This document shows, in pieces, positions 10,152 to 21,025 of a stretch of 64,000 bases of DNA. The notes under the pieces are model-generated. The model was not told where the DNA came from. It searched no databases and saw only the letters and a program-made list of their open reading frames with translations. Position numbers and translations under genes: made by a program. Positions within the stretch are counted from its first letter, which is position 1. The number at the start of each line of letters is the position of its first letter. Location: contig NC_084927.1 in assembly GCF_958298935.1 (NCBI RefSeq), positions 12,986,001 to 13,050,000 on the forward strand. Reading direction: 5' to 3'. Source of the stretch: Phragmites australis. Taxonomy: Eukaryota > Streptophyta > Magnoliopsida > Poales > Poaceae.

Positions 10152-10392
10152 CTCGGTGGCGGTTAATCACCGAGGGCTCAGCCGGATGCGAGGCAGGGGC
10201 CCGGCATGTTCCGTACGGTGATCCGTACGGGAAGTGAATACGCTAGCAATAGCGTATGAACATCCACCATGCGATGGGAGACATGGTCGTCTACTCGTGT
10301 GGCGTTTACACGAGATGTCCCGTAGGGTCTACAGGAAGTGAATACGTCGTTGTCGACGTATGGATTGTCGCTTGTACGGCATGTAGTACAAG
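10152..10392 (+). promoter_or_regulatory. Cluster of six stem-loops in the retroelement leader
   Basis: Perfect stems between the primer site and gag: 10152-10174 (7 bp), 10211-10230 (8 bp, each arm CCGTACGG), 10238-10257 (8 bp, loop GCAA), 10294-10314 (7 bp), 10342-10361 (8 bp, loop TTGT) and 10371-10392 (7 bp). The third plus fourth and the fifth plus sixth form two copies of one unit, each starting GGAAGTGAATACG, 104 bp apart. Between the copies the stem bases differ on both arms together, so pairing is kept. The position suggests packaging, dimerisation or translation control of the genomic RNA; that role is inferred. Confidence 0.7.
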
Positions 10393-10649
10393 GGCCGTTC
10401 GCGCTCTTAATATTTCTAGCACGAAGGGTACGTTCTGGATGTTATAAACTGCCTGTGATTTTGATGCTTGCAGGTGCGGTTCTTATTTTGAGAAAGAAGC
10501 GGTAGCTAGGTTCGAGCATGCATCATTTCATGGCATTCATGCATGCATTCATGTTTGTACATGTATTACGGGATTCTAACAATATATCTGGCGAATGCAT
10601 TGTGCTGAGTCGGAATTTGACGTTTCCCCTTTTAGTTTTACATTTCAGA

Positions 10650-13600
10650 ATGGTTGTCACTCGGCGTGGTGGGGAGGTTCCGGAGGGTTCCGGTCAGAAC
10701 AACCCTCCACCGCCGACCATGGCGGATGTGCTCATGCAAATCGAGCAGAACCGCCAAGCGAATCACGCACTCCTCCAGACGAACCAAGCACTCCTGGAGG
10801 CTCTCGTGCGCAACGCGGCTCCTCATGGAGGAGGTGGGGCCGTGCGCCGAGACGACTTCTCGGACTTTTTGCGGACTCAGCCGCCGGTCTTCTCGCGAGC
10901 TGAGGATCCTCTCGATGCTGATCACTGGCTCCAGACGATTGAGCAGAAGCTCGCCCTTCTTCGCTGTGAGAATCACGAGAAGGCGCTCTTTGCCGCCCAT
11001 CAGCTTCAGGGCCCGGCGGGTGCGTGGTGGTCCGGCTTTCTGGCCATGCACCCCGCCGATCACCGCGTGTCATGGGCGGAGTTTCGCGAGGCCTTCCGCT
11101 CGTTTCACATACCGAGTGGCCTCATGGAGGCTAAGAGGCGGGAGTTTGAGGACCTCAAGCAAGGAGGTCGGGCGGTGATGGACTACGTGCAGGTGTTCAA
11201 CCACCTTGCACAATACGCTACCGAGGAGGTCAGCACGGATGCGCGCAGGCAGCGCCGCTTCGTGAATGGCCTGAACTCGAAGATGCAGGACCGGTTGTCC
11301 GCGCATAAGTTCGCTGACTTCAACGAGTTGGTGAGCACGTCGATCACGGTGGAGCTCAAGTATAAGATCCACCAAGAGGAGAAGAGGTGGAAGAGGGGTT
11401 CCTCGTCTTCTGTGGGCGGGAGCTCGCAACGCGCCCGCTCTGAGAGTCAGCCTCCACAGTCTCAGGTGCCGTCGGCTGGCTACCCACGACCGATGTGGTT
11501 TGTACCACGTCCTGCGTTCTCCGCTCCACAGGGGCAGGCTGCACGACCAGCCGGCTCCCAAGTGAGCGTGACTGGTGGCTCAGGCGGTCCGTGCTTCAAC
11601 TGCGGCCGCGTCGGCCATTTCTCGAGGGAGTGCCCGTATCCGAGGCCGGGAGCCGCGGTGAGTGCCCCGCGACCACCGCCGGCTCAGTCAGCACCGCAGT
11701 CTTCGCAGGCGACTCACGTTCCCAAGCGTGGTCGAGCTCGCCACACTACCGCCGACGAGGTTGAGGAGGGTGACACCGTCCTAATGGGTACGTTGGATAT
11801 GAGTTTCAACTCTGACATCTTTTCTGCAGTGGTTTTGTTTGATTCAGGAGTCTCTCACTCCTTTATATCTTCGGATTATGTTTGGAAAAGTGGGTTGAGA
11901 GCCAGTGCTACCCACACGCCATACCTTATAGACGCCCCAGGGGCCAAAGTTTTAATCAACCAGTGTGTGAATAAAGCGGCGGTAATTGTCAACGGAGTTC
12001 CCTTCTTTGTCAATCTGTTAGTGATGAACTCGAAGGGAATTGATGTTATTCTGGGAATGAATTGGCTCTCCGAGAACAAGGCTGTGTTGGACTGTGCTCG
12101 GCGGACCATCACCCTCAATGGTCTGTCAGGTACTCGGGTCCAGTTAAAGCTAGAGGATGTCAAATCCTGCCTGTTCGCCGTAAAGGCTGTCCCCACCAAG
12201 ATTATGGAGACCATTCCTGTGGTGTGGGAATTTCCAGATGTCTTTCCGGATGAGTTGCCTGGAATGCCGCCTGGTAGGGCAGTGGAGTTCTCTATTGACC
12301 TCGTGCCCGGTGCGGCCCCGGTTTCGAAGAAGATGTATAAGATGTCGCCAGTTGAGCTAGTTGAGCTGAAGAAGCAGATCCAGGAGCTGCTGGCGAAGGG
12401 TTTCATTCGTCCTAGTTCCTCACCTTGGGGATGCTCGGCTCTATTCGTGAAGAAGAAGGACGACACTCTCCGGATGTGTGTTGATTACCGTCCGCTGAAT
12501 GCAGTCACGGTGAAGAATGTGTATCCGCTTCCTAGGATTGACATCTTGTTTGATCAGTTGACTGGAGCCCGAGTCTTCTCAAAGATTGACTTGAGGCTGG
12601 GCTATCACCAGATCAAGGTCCGACCAGAGGATATTCCAAAGACAGCATTCTCTACTAGATACGGCTTGTATGAGTTCACCGTTATGTCGTTTGGCTTGAC
12701 TAATGCGCCGGCTTTCTTTATGTACCTCATGAACTCGGTATTCATGGAGGAGTTGGACAAGTTTGTCATTGTTTTCAACAACGACATTCTGATATACTCC
12801 AAGACTGAACAAGAGCACATTGGGCACCTCCGTATTGTTCTGGGCAGGCTCCAAGAGCATCAGTTGTATGCCAAGTTCAGCAAGTGTGAGTTCTAGCTCA
12901 GGGAGGTGGCTTTTCTGGGACATGTTCTATCAGAGAACGGAGTGGCAGTTGACCCGAGCAAGGTGCAGGATGTGCTCGACTGGGTTCAGCCCCAGAATGT
13001 CAGTGAGATCCGGAGTTTTCTTGGACTTGCAGGCTATTACCGTTGGTTCATCGAGAACTTCTCCAAGGTTGCGAAGCCGATGACTCAGTTGTTGAAGCAA
13101 GGCAGCATGTTTGAGTGGTCAGATGCCTGTGAGCCTGCCTTCCAGACATTGAAGAAGCTGCTCACGACCGCTCCAGTGCTTGCTCAGCCTGATGTGACCA
13201 GAGGATTTGATGTGTATTGCGACGCGTCCGGCATCGGTCTCGGCTGTGTTTTGATGCAGGAGGACCGAGTCGTTGCATATGCATCCCGACAGCTGAAGCG
13301 TCACGAGGAGAACTATCTGACACATGATCTTGAACTTGCAGCTGTCGTGCACGCTCTGAAGATGTGGTGCCACTACTTGATGGGCAACTTGTGCCGTATC
13401 TACACGGATCACAAGAGCCTGAAGTACATCTTCACGCAGTCAGATTTGAACATGAGGCAGCGCAGGTGGCTTGAGTTGATCAAAGACTACGAACTGGAGG
13501 TTCACTACCATCCTGGCAAGGCGAATGTGGTCGCCGATGCTTTGAGTCGAAGGTCTCATTGTCACTGTCTTGTAGCCTCGCCGATGGATTCCACGTTATG

Positions 13601-15107
13601 CGACGATTTCCGGCGTCTTGGGCTTGATATGGTGCCGGATGGTTTTATTGCCAATCTCGAAATCAAGTCCACGCTCATTGATGAGATTAAGGCTGCACAG
13701 AGGGATGATAAGGGTATGGCCCAAATTCGAGAGAAGAGGAAGATCGGGCAGGCCTTGTGCTTTACTGAGGATGATCAAGGCGTTATCTGGTTTGGGGACC
13801 GTCTAGTGGTTCCGAGGGTCGAGGCGCTGAGGAAGAAGATCCTTGATGAGGCTCATGATTCGTTGCTGTCCATTCACCCTGGCAGTACGAAGATGTATCA
13901 GGATTTGAAACCCCGTTTCTGGTGGACTCGCATGAAGTGGGAGATTGCTAGGTATGTGTCTGAGTGCGACGTCTGCCGAAGGGTGAAGGCTGAACACATC
14001 AAGCTTGCCGGCACACTCCAGCCTTTGCCAATTCCATCTTGGAAGTGGGAAGAAGTTGGGATGGATTTCATTACCGGCTTACCGAAGACTTCGAGTGGGT
14101 ATGACTCTATTTGGGTCATCGTGGACCGGTTGACAAAGTCCGCGCATTTCCTTCCTGTCAGGACCACTTATTCTGCTAAGCAGTATGCGGAGTTGTACCT
14201 CACTAGAATTGTTTGTCTCCATGGAGTGCCGAAGAAGATCGTTTCTGATCGGGGTACACAGTTTACTTCTCATTTCTGGAGAAATTTCCAGGAGGCTATG
14301 GAAACCGAGTTGTTCCACAGCACGGCGTATCACCCGCAGACGGATGGTCAGACGGAGAGGGTAAATCAGATTCTCGAAGATATGCTCCGTGCTTGTGTGC
14401 TCACTTATGGGAAGAAGTGGGACATATGCCTGCCGTTCGCGGAATTTTCGTATAACAACAGTTTCTAGGCTAGTATTGAGATGGCGCCATTCGAGGCCCT
14501 TTATGGTAGGAGGTGCCGTACGCTGCTGAATTGGTCTGAATCCGGTGAGCGGGCTTTTCTGGGTCCGGATTTGGTCAAGGAGGCAGAAGACCATGTCCAG
14601 AATATCCGCAAGAGTATTCTCACGGCCCAGTCTAGGCAGAAGAGCTATGCGGATCGACGTCGCCGAGAGCTCACATTTGAGGTGGGGGATCACGTGTACC
14701 TGAAGGTCTCACCTCTCAAAGGCGTTCGTCGATTCCAAGTCCGAGGCAAATTGGCGCCTCGGTATGTTGGCCCATTTCAGATTCTTGCTCGGCGTGGAGA
14801 GGTCGCGTACCAGTTGGACTTGCCTCCGTCTCTCTCCGCCGTACACAATGTGTTCCATGTGTCACAATTGAAGAAGTGTCTCCGAGTCCCGACGGAAGTC
14901 GTTGATATTGCACCCCAAGAGTTGCAACCGGATTTGACATATTGTGAGCGACCAATTTGTATCTTGGATGAAGCCGAGCGCAAGACACGGCGCCATTCTA
15001 TCAAATTCCTGAAAGTCCAATGGAGCCACCATACAGAAGCCGAAGCGACATGGGAGCGGGAAGATAAGCTCCGCTCCGAGTATCCTGAGTTCTTTGAGGA
15101 CTTGTGA
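10650..15107 (+). pseudogene. gag-pol: Gag-Pol polyprotein of the Tekay-type element, two nonsense codons
   Basis: One frame of 1,485 codons begins at ATG 10650. Order by codon: Gag capsid region (about 70-270); zinc knuckle [14 protein letters not shown] (315-328); protease with DSGVSHSF at 398, where the family usually has DSGAS; reverse transcriptase (about 560-770); RNase H (around 850-960); integrase with an HHCC finger and D, D, E catalytic residues; and a C-terminal chromodomain-like tail (IKFLKVQW-HH-EAEATWE). The RT active-site motif reads FNNDIL at codons 709-714 where (F/Y)xDD is expected, so the first catalytic Asp is Asn. TAG replaces the expected Trp after KCEF (12894-12896), and a second TAG (14466-14468) follows YNNSF in integrase where the family has Gln. 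No frameshift is seen. An upstream in-frame ATG at 10518 is unlikely to be the start, because typical Gag begins near MVVTRRGG. Confidence 0.93.
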
Positions 15108-15179
15108 AAGATGTCGTAATATGGCATATTCGGAATCTCTCACATGAGTGTGCTCATCGTTCTCTCCCCGACTCGTACT

Positions 15180-15198
15180 GAATCTCGGGACGAGATTC
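15180..15198 (+). promoter_or_regulatory. Stem-loop just upstream of the polypurine tract
   Basis: GAATCTCG and CGAGATTC pair with a GGA loop. The stem ends immediately before the polypurine tract. Confidence 0.6.
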
Positions 15199-15216
15199 TT
15201 TTTAGGGGGGGAGGTT
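15199..15216 (+). promoter_or_regulatory. Polypurine tract of the Tekay-type element
   Basis: TTTTTAGGGGGGGAGGT-like purine run directly against the 3' LTR start at 15217. It is the expected plus-strand primer. Confidence 0.88.
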
Positions 15217-18200
15217 TGTCACGTCCTGAAATCCGTAATTGTGTGTTTTAATCCTAAAACATGCAATTTCAGCTTCATGTTCCAGTTTGGGTCACTGGAG
15301 CACCTCACTTTGAATCAATGAGGTGGGAGAAGAAAAAACTAAGAGAAATAAAAGAGCTAGAAGCAAGTCTGAATTTTCCTCTAGGTAAATGGGGCCCACT
15401 TGGGTGGAAAATATCTCTCTATAGGTGGGCAACAACACTCTCTCTCCCCCTAAAAAGCTTGCCCATACGTACTACTCACCCACTCCACCAGATAAGGCTT
15501 TTTGAGGAAGCAAGTTGGAGTTGGCTGTCTCTCACTCTCTCTCTTAGGCTCCCTTTTTTCCCCTTTGGATCCCTACCTCTGGGAGCAAGATCAAGGTACG
15601 TATGTGGTACTCACGTGACCACCAGCTCAAGGATTACTCGTCCATCCAATTCGTTTTCAGTTTCCCTGAAGGAATTCGAGCTGGTTCTGAACTTGTTTGG
15701 TGTTCTTTGGGAGAAGCAAGGAAGCAGCAGTTTTTCCTCTCTTCTCCGAGCCACTTTCCGTCGTTTCCTCCTTCAACTGGCGGTCACCAACCTCAGCAAA
15801 GGACCTTGGGTGAGTCTGCTAGGCTCCCATGGCAAGTATGCTCATTTTTGGTTGGATAGACCTTGAATCTGGAACTAGGATGGCAAAGTTCTTAAAGTTC
15901 TTCAGTCTGGGAACAAATGAGGATTTATGTGGATTTGAGTTAGGAATCATGTTGCTAGGCGGTTGAGCAAAGTCTAGACCCTATACACCTTTCTAGCCAT
16001 ATTTACTTTTGATTTAGAGAGACTCCCAGGTTAGTTTAGCCCAGTTTTTCCCTTCCTAATGGCTGCTGTTCTGGAGCTACACGAGGCTGATTTTACTGTA
16101 GCGCCCGAGTACGGTTCACCCCGAGCACTCCCGGGTACTGTTCACCGAGCACCCGAGCACTGTTCATCACGAGTACTCCGGGTACCGTTCACCCCGAGCA
16201 CCCAAGCACGGTTCATCCCGGGTACCCCGAGCACTGATCACCCCGGTACCCCGAGCACTGTAGCAGTGGCGCAGGGCGGTTATCAGGCTTTCCTGGAAGC
16301 TAGTAGCTTGTAAAATTGATAGTTAATTCGTACTACCTCCAAACTTCATGAGACCAGTTGCGTTGGCTTCGTAGGAATATGAACTACATGTTAAAAATGC
16401 TAAAACTCATTAAATACGTTCTGAGAATTTATCTATTGATTAAATGTGTTTCAGCTTAGTTAAAGCACAAATAGTCAATGCCATGTTCGAAAGTCGTGAG
16501 ACCACTGGGAAAACTCTTATTTTGCATAGTGTGATCTGGGAAAAATATTTTCATGTATTGTGGAGCATATTTTTTCTTATATGGTCGCATTTCATACATG
16601 CTCATTACATTGCACGCGTTGCTCTCTATAGTGAACGCCGATCCGTCGATCCCAGAGGCCGTGGGCGATCGTGAGGCGTCCCACCTTTCTGATCCAGGGC
16701 AGCAAGGCAAGCATCGTTCATATTGCACCGTGTCAATTGAAAATCTAATATGTTATCTACGCTTATATATACTTTGCATGTGTCGGGTACCGAGTTGGGT
16801 AGAACCTATGCCGATGCATTCTCCCCTTTCGGTCACGTGTCATGTGTTATTACTTGGAGCCTAGTGGTGTCGTCGAGGTCTAATTTTAGTTCGCTATGCT
16901 TGGTGGTACTTAGGCTTTCCGGTAGAAGTCGACGACGGCGTCCACCGTTGTCGCGAGCCTAGGACTTATTACCTGTTCACATTTGTGGTTGTGTTGATGA
17001 TGAGTCGGTTTGGTGAGTGGTGAGTTGAGACGAGGTGTGGGCGGTGTTAGGGGTGTCATCTGCTCACGAGGAGTCCTCAGGCAGTTCGGGGAGGGAACCC
17101 GGACACCGTAGACCGCTTGCACCGTTTAAGCACCGATCGTCGGTGTAGTGGGCTTTAGCACTTACCTTACTCACCACATGTTGATATAATGGTAGGCGAG
17201 CCGATTACCTTCGCAGACGTGGTCATGTGGGCCTCGTCATAGACGGTGTGAGTCCGGTTTGAGTCCGGGCTTTTAGCGGTATTAGTTTGCTCGGGGAGTA
17301 GTTCTAATACCGCCGTGCCGAGCTATGGTTGATCCACATGGTTGGGCCTGGTTGGGAAAGGTTGTCACGGGTACCCCCTTGTGTGCATCTTAGCGGGTGG
17401 CACAAGCCGTATGGTCCCTGTGTCGTGTGGGTCCAGGAGTATCCCCCTGCAGGGTGTATAATCAGTTCGAACTGCCGCGCTCTCGGTCATGAGCATCACT
17501 ATCGCTTATCTCCACCGAGCGACCATGTTTTGGTCGTAGAGTTTCGATGTGGGTTGTGCCATGGTTGGATTGGGGTGGTTTGGTCGTTATGTGGTTGGTG
17601 GTTTGGTGGGAATGGTTTGCTTTTACACACTTGTTGTTCATATATCTGTTCTGATCAGTTGGTTGGCAGGGTTTGAGTCGGTGGTTGGTTAAGTCAGTTG
17701 CTTACACCTAGAGTCTAGGTTGCTTACCGCTTAATGAACTTAAACATGTCTTAATCCTTGCTACAGCTTCAAATGCATGATCCTTGGAGTCGAGAATATA
17801 TATACTCATACTGTGTAAGACTTGCTAGTACCTTCGTACTAAGGGGTGCTGCCCTTAAGTTGCTTTCAGGTTCACAGGTTGGCGAGGAAGAGGCATTGTT
17901 CGGCTACTTTGTGCCTGCCGATCAGAGTGGCGGACAGGAGTAGCACCTTCTACTCTGAACTCCGGCGCTTTTGGTATGGAGCCTAAGGGCATACGGCTCC
18001 ATACTCTTTTGTTGTATAGGTTTTTCTTCCGCTGCTTAGTTGTTGTTGTTCCTCTTTTGTTGTAAATTGTGGAAGCAGTTGCATGTTTAATAATGGTAAT
18101 CCAGTTTAATTATTTGCTCTCTATTAAACTGTGTTGTGATATTTGAGTTGGAAGGCATGTGTTCCAATCCTGGGCACAAAACACGTGCCGGGACTACCGA

Positions 18201-18290
18201 AATGGTATTCTGGTTAATCGTCGAGGTTGTGATTATGAATAATGATCCTCCTGATGATTAATTAGAATACTATTTGGACGGTTCCTCACA
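15217..18290 (+). repeat. 3' LTR of the Tekay-type element (3,074 bp)
   Basis: Near-identical copy of 6761-9874 with the same TG and CA ends. It is shorter by 40 bp, largely in the GAGCACTGTTCA repeat block near 16100-16260. Confidence 0.96.
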
Positions 18291-20022
18291 AAGCTCCATT
18301 GTCCCGTCAAAAGCTCTTTTTTTCTTGTGGTATGCGTGATCTGGACGGAGGAACCTACGGTGACCCATGAAGATCATTTTCCGGCTGTTTTTTAGCCACC
18401 GCCCCTCCGTTTCCTCCAAGCACTGAACACATCCATTGTACCCTTTTACAGTCTGCCCTGATAGGTTACCAAGAGCAGGCCAATCTGAAATCGTCACGAA
18501 CAGCATTGCGCGCAGGGTGAAATTCTCGCGTCTGTACTCATCCCATACTTGTACGCCATCTTTCCACAGTACAAGAAGATCTTCCACCTATGGTTTGAGG
18601 TACACATCGATATCGTTGCTTGGTTGATTCGGCCCACTAATCAGTAGAGGCATCATAAGGTACTTCCGCTTCATGCACATCCAAGGTGGAAGGTTGTAGA
18701 TACAGAGAGTCACAGGCCAAGTGCTATGAGTACTTCTCGTGTTGCCGAAAGGATTCATCCCATCCGTGCTCAACCCGAACCTTATATTTCTCACTTCATC
18801 TCTGAATTCCTTGTATTTCGAATCGAATCTCCTCCATTGCATGCCATCAGCAGGGTGTCTAAGCATTCCATCTTTCTTACGCTGTTCGGCGTGCCATCAC
18901 ATTAGCTTGGCATTTGCTCTGTTAGCAAACAATCGCTTCAAACGGGGGACTATAGGGAAATACCAAGCCACCTTAATGGGGGGTCTTTTCTTCTTTCTCT
19001 TCATCCCTACGCCATCGCCCTCGATATCATCAACGCTGCTCTTGTACCGCGATGCATTGCAAACGCGACACGCTTCCAAGTTTGCATCCTCACCGTGGAA
19101 CAACATGCAGTCGTTTCCACATGCATGTATTTTCTCTACTTCCAATCCCAACGGGCAGACAACCTGCTTGGCATGGTACGTGTTTTCGGGCAACGCGTTC
19201 CCCTCTAGAAGCAATTCCCTCAAGAATTCTAACAATTCATTGAAACCCTTATCGGCCCAACCATTGCTAGCCTTCATTTGCATCAGTGTCAGCACCACAT
19301 GCAACTTGCTATGCTCATCTTTACAGTTCGGGTAAACTGGTGTTTTAGAGTCCTCTATCATGCGCTGGTACTTTTGATGTTGTCTTTCAATGGTGAAGTC
19401 CCCCTCCTCATCGCGCAACATTTGTTCTATGCCTTCTTCATTGTTGCCAACAAAACTGTCTCGATCATCGTTCTCGACAAAAGTATCTTCAAATACCGAC
19501 ATATCGAAGTCTTCGTTAGCCGTCGGATCGTTGACTCCGTCACCTTCGACTGTTGGTTGCCCTTCACGCCCAACATCTGCAAGTTCACCGTACTCAGTCC
19601 AATGGGTGTAGCCAGCCTTAAAACCCCTGCGAATCAAGTGTGCACGGATCTGCTCTATATTTGAAAACTGCTTCTCATTCTTGCAGTCGACACACGAACA
19701 ACATATATAGTGCTCGTCACGCTTCCCTTTTGGCTTCTTGTACGCCGCGGCAGCCCTCAAAAAAGCCTCGATGCCAACAATAAACTCTGGCCCTCGTTCC
19801 TTGTACATCCATGACCGGTCTATCTGCAAATCATTATAATTAAACACATTGGACTTATAATCATTAAACATTTCAAAATCTAGAACATATTCATCGAATT
19901 ACCTCGCATCCTGATTGGTCCCTATTTGAGGGCCCATCTCCTTCCGGTACTTGGGCCGGGTCAGGAGACCCGCCTTCCAAAGGCTGCCGAGTCTGATTGC
20001 GACCCGTGGGTGGACGTGCCAT
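18291..20022 (-). pseudogene. tnp2: TNP2 transposase, N-terminal part (CACTA-1)
   Basis: Minus-strand coding begins at ATG 20022 (MARPPTGRNQ). A 79-bp intron fits at 19902-19824 (donor GAG then GTAATT, acceptor TTTGCAG), after which IDRSWMYKERGPEFIVGI and the cysteine pairs around CCSCVDCKNEKQF mark the transposase-associated domain. The Tnp2 core follows: GYTHWTEYGE, HVVLTLMQMKASNGWADKGF, FNELLEFLRELLLEGNALP, then FGLSTDGMNPFGNTRSTHS and FVTISDWPALGNLSGQT with KGYNGCVQCLEET. Two in-frame stops interrupt it, near 18896 and at about 18585 (TAG within DIDVYLKP-VEDLL). The gene ends at the AAGCT copy of the retrotransposon insertion and resumes at 6760. In family members this region supplies the catalytic domain. 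Confidence 0.9.
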
Positions 20023-20767
20023 CCCTACAACACAGTATTTATGAACTGTACATGTTAAATTCAGTATGTTGATTAATTAACAGATGAAATTCATCGGATT
20101 ATTATTAAAATTCATGACTTTAAAAATATACGCAATCCACATACCAGAAAATTAGAGCTAGATTTTAGAGACATTTTACAAATACCTCCCTGATTTTTTA
20201 TTCTTTGGATGCCACTCGAATAAAAGTTCTAGCGGTATTTTTGCAATTTTTGAATGGCAATAATGGTTCAACAAGTTGCAAAGTTGCAACTCGTTAAATC
20301 ATCTACAATGATAAAATTGCGACCTTTCTCTAATTTATATGGATATTTGAGCTCTTGCTCATTTCAAATTTCAACACCAACTAACAACCACCTAAATTCA
20401 AATCTAGAGAAATCTAACAACTAAAATCCAACTAAGAATCAAATTTAGATCATCTCTATACATATAACAATGACAAAGTTGCAAAATTTACCTAAATTAT
20501 ATCTCAACTACATCTCTAAATCCATAACCATGGAACAAGTACCATCCATCATAAACCCTAGAGCAATTTACCAAGTAATCTATCCAAAAATGAAATATAG
20601 ATCTCACTAACCTTAAAACAGTTGACTCCTCCAAATTTTGAAGGCTCCCACGCAAAAAAAAAAAAAAAAAAACCTTGAATCGCCAAAAAAATGGCAAGGA
20701 GGCGCTGTAACACTGGGCTGCAGCGGTGGCGGCTCTGTTCTGGGTCGAGACGGGGAAGAAGATGGGC
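20023..20767. other. 5' leader and intron region of CACTA-1 TNP2
   Basis: AT-rich DNA between the TNP2 ATG and its promoter, with a GC-richer leader at about 20690-20760. A poly-A run lies at 20656-20673. By analogy with other CACTA elements it probably holds the leader exon and the first intron on the minus strand. I see no coding exon. Confidence 0.5.
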
Positions 20768-20775
20768 TATATATA
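20768..20775 (-). promoter_or_regulatory. TATA box of the CACTA-1 TNP2 promoter
   Basis: TATATATA (minus strand GTATATATAGCCC) sits between the terminal motif array and the GC-rich leader, in the position and orientation expected for TNP2 transcription. CACTA-3 has the equivalent at 48062-48070. Confidence 0.65.
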
Positions 20776-20786
20776 CTGTAGCAGGC

Positions 20787-20992
20787 TTTCAGTGCCGGTT
20801 TAAAGAGAAACCGGTACTAAAATACCACTATCAGTGCCGGTTTGTTATTAGAACTGGCACTGATGTACCAACCGACACTGATAGTAACTATCAGTGCCGG
20901 TTCTTAACTCCAGTCCCTCGATCGCGGCCAAGAGTTTTAGAACCGGCACTGATACCTCTTTCAGTACCGGTTCCTTTGAACCGGCGCTAAAG
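20787..20992. repeat. Terminal motif array of CACTA-1 (right end)
   Basis: Seven or more copies of TCAGTGCCGGTT or its inverse, some degenerate, between the TATA box and the terminal CACTACTACAG. Subterminal arrays of this kind are the TnpA-binding region of En/Spm elements. Confidence 0.9.
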
Positions 20993-21025
20993 ATGACGAC
21001 TATTATGTGGGGTTCTGTAGTAGTG

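Larger units (their letters stand above)
6761..18290 (+). mobile_element. Tekay/Del-type Ty3-gypsy chromovirus, nested in CACTA-1 TNP2
   Basis: An 11,530-bp LTR retrotransposon. Both LTRs begin TGTCACGTCC and end TCCTCACA. The element is flanked by a perfect 5-bp duplication AAGCT (6756-6760 and 18291-18295). A primer site follows the left LTR and a polypurine tract precedes the right LTR. The internal region encodes one Gag-Pol frame ending in a chromodomain-like tail, which with the roughly 3 kb LTRs points to the Tekay (Del) lineage. The LTRs are very similar (2 differences in the first ~130 bp), so the insertion is younger than the CACTA that it interrupts. Two nonsense codons and an altered RT active site make it non-autonomous. 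Confidence 0.96.
1..21025 (-). mobile_element. CACTA-1, En/Spm-type DNA transposon, left end outside the window
   Basis: The right terminus is visible: the reverse complement of 21011-21025 begins CACTACTACAG, preceded inward by an array of TCAGTGCCGGTT motifs. The next three bases outside are GTT, the expected 3-bp target duplication, but the partner copy lies beyond base 1. Read on the minus strand the element holds a TNP2 transposase gene (20022 down to 4986, split by a retrotransposon), an internal motif array (4538-4702), a GC-rich leader exon and a second gene (ORF2) that runs off the left edge. A MADS-box fragment is carried inside on the opposite strand. The inclusion of 1-4500 in the same element rests on strand, order and the same arrangement in CACTA-4; the left terminus itself is not seen. 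Confidence 0.82.

Noticed and set aside
10518..10649. Upstream in-frame ATG of gag at 10518
   Set aside because: The 44 extra residues do not resemble Gag, while the ATG at 10650 gives the usual MVVTRRGG start.
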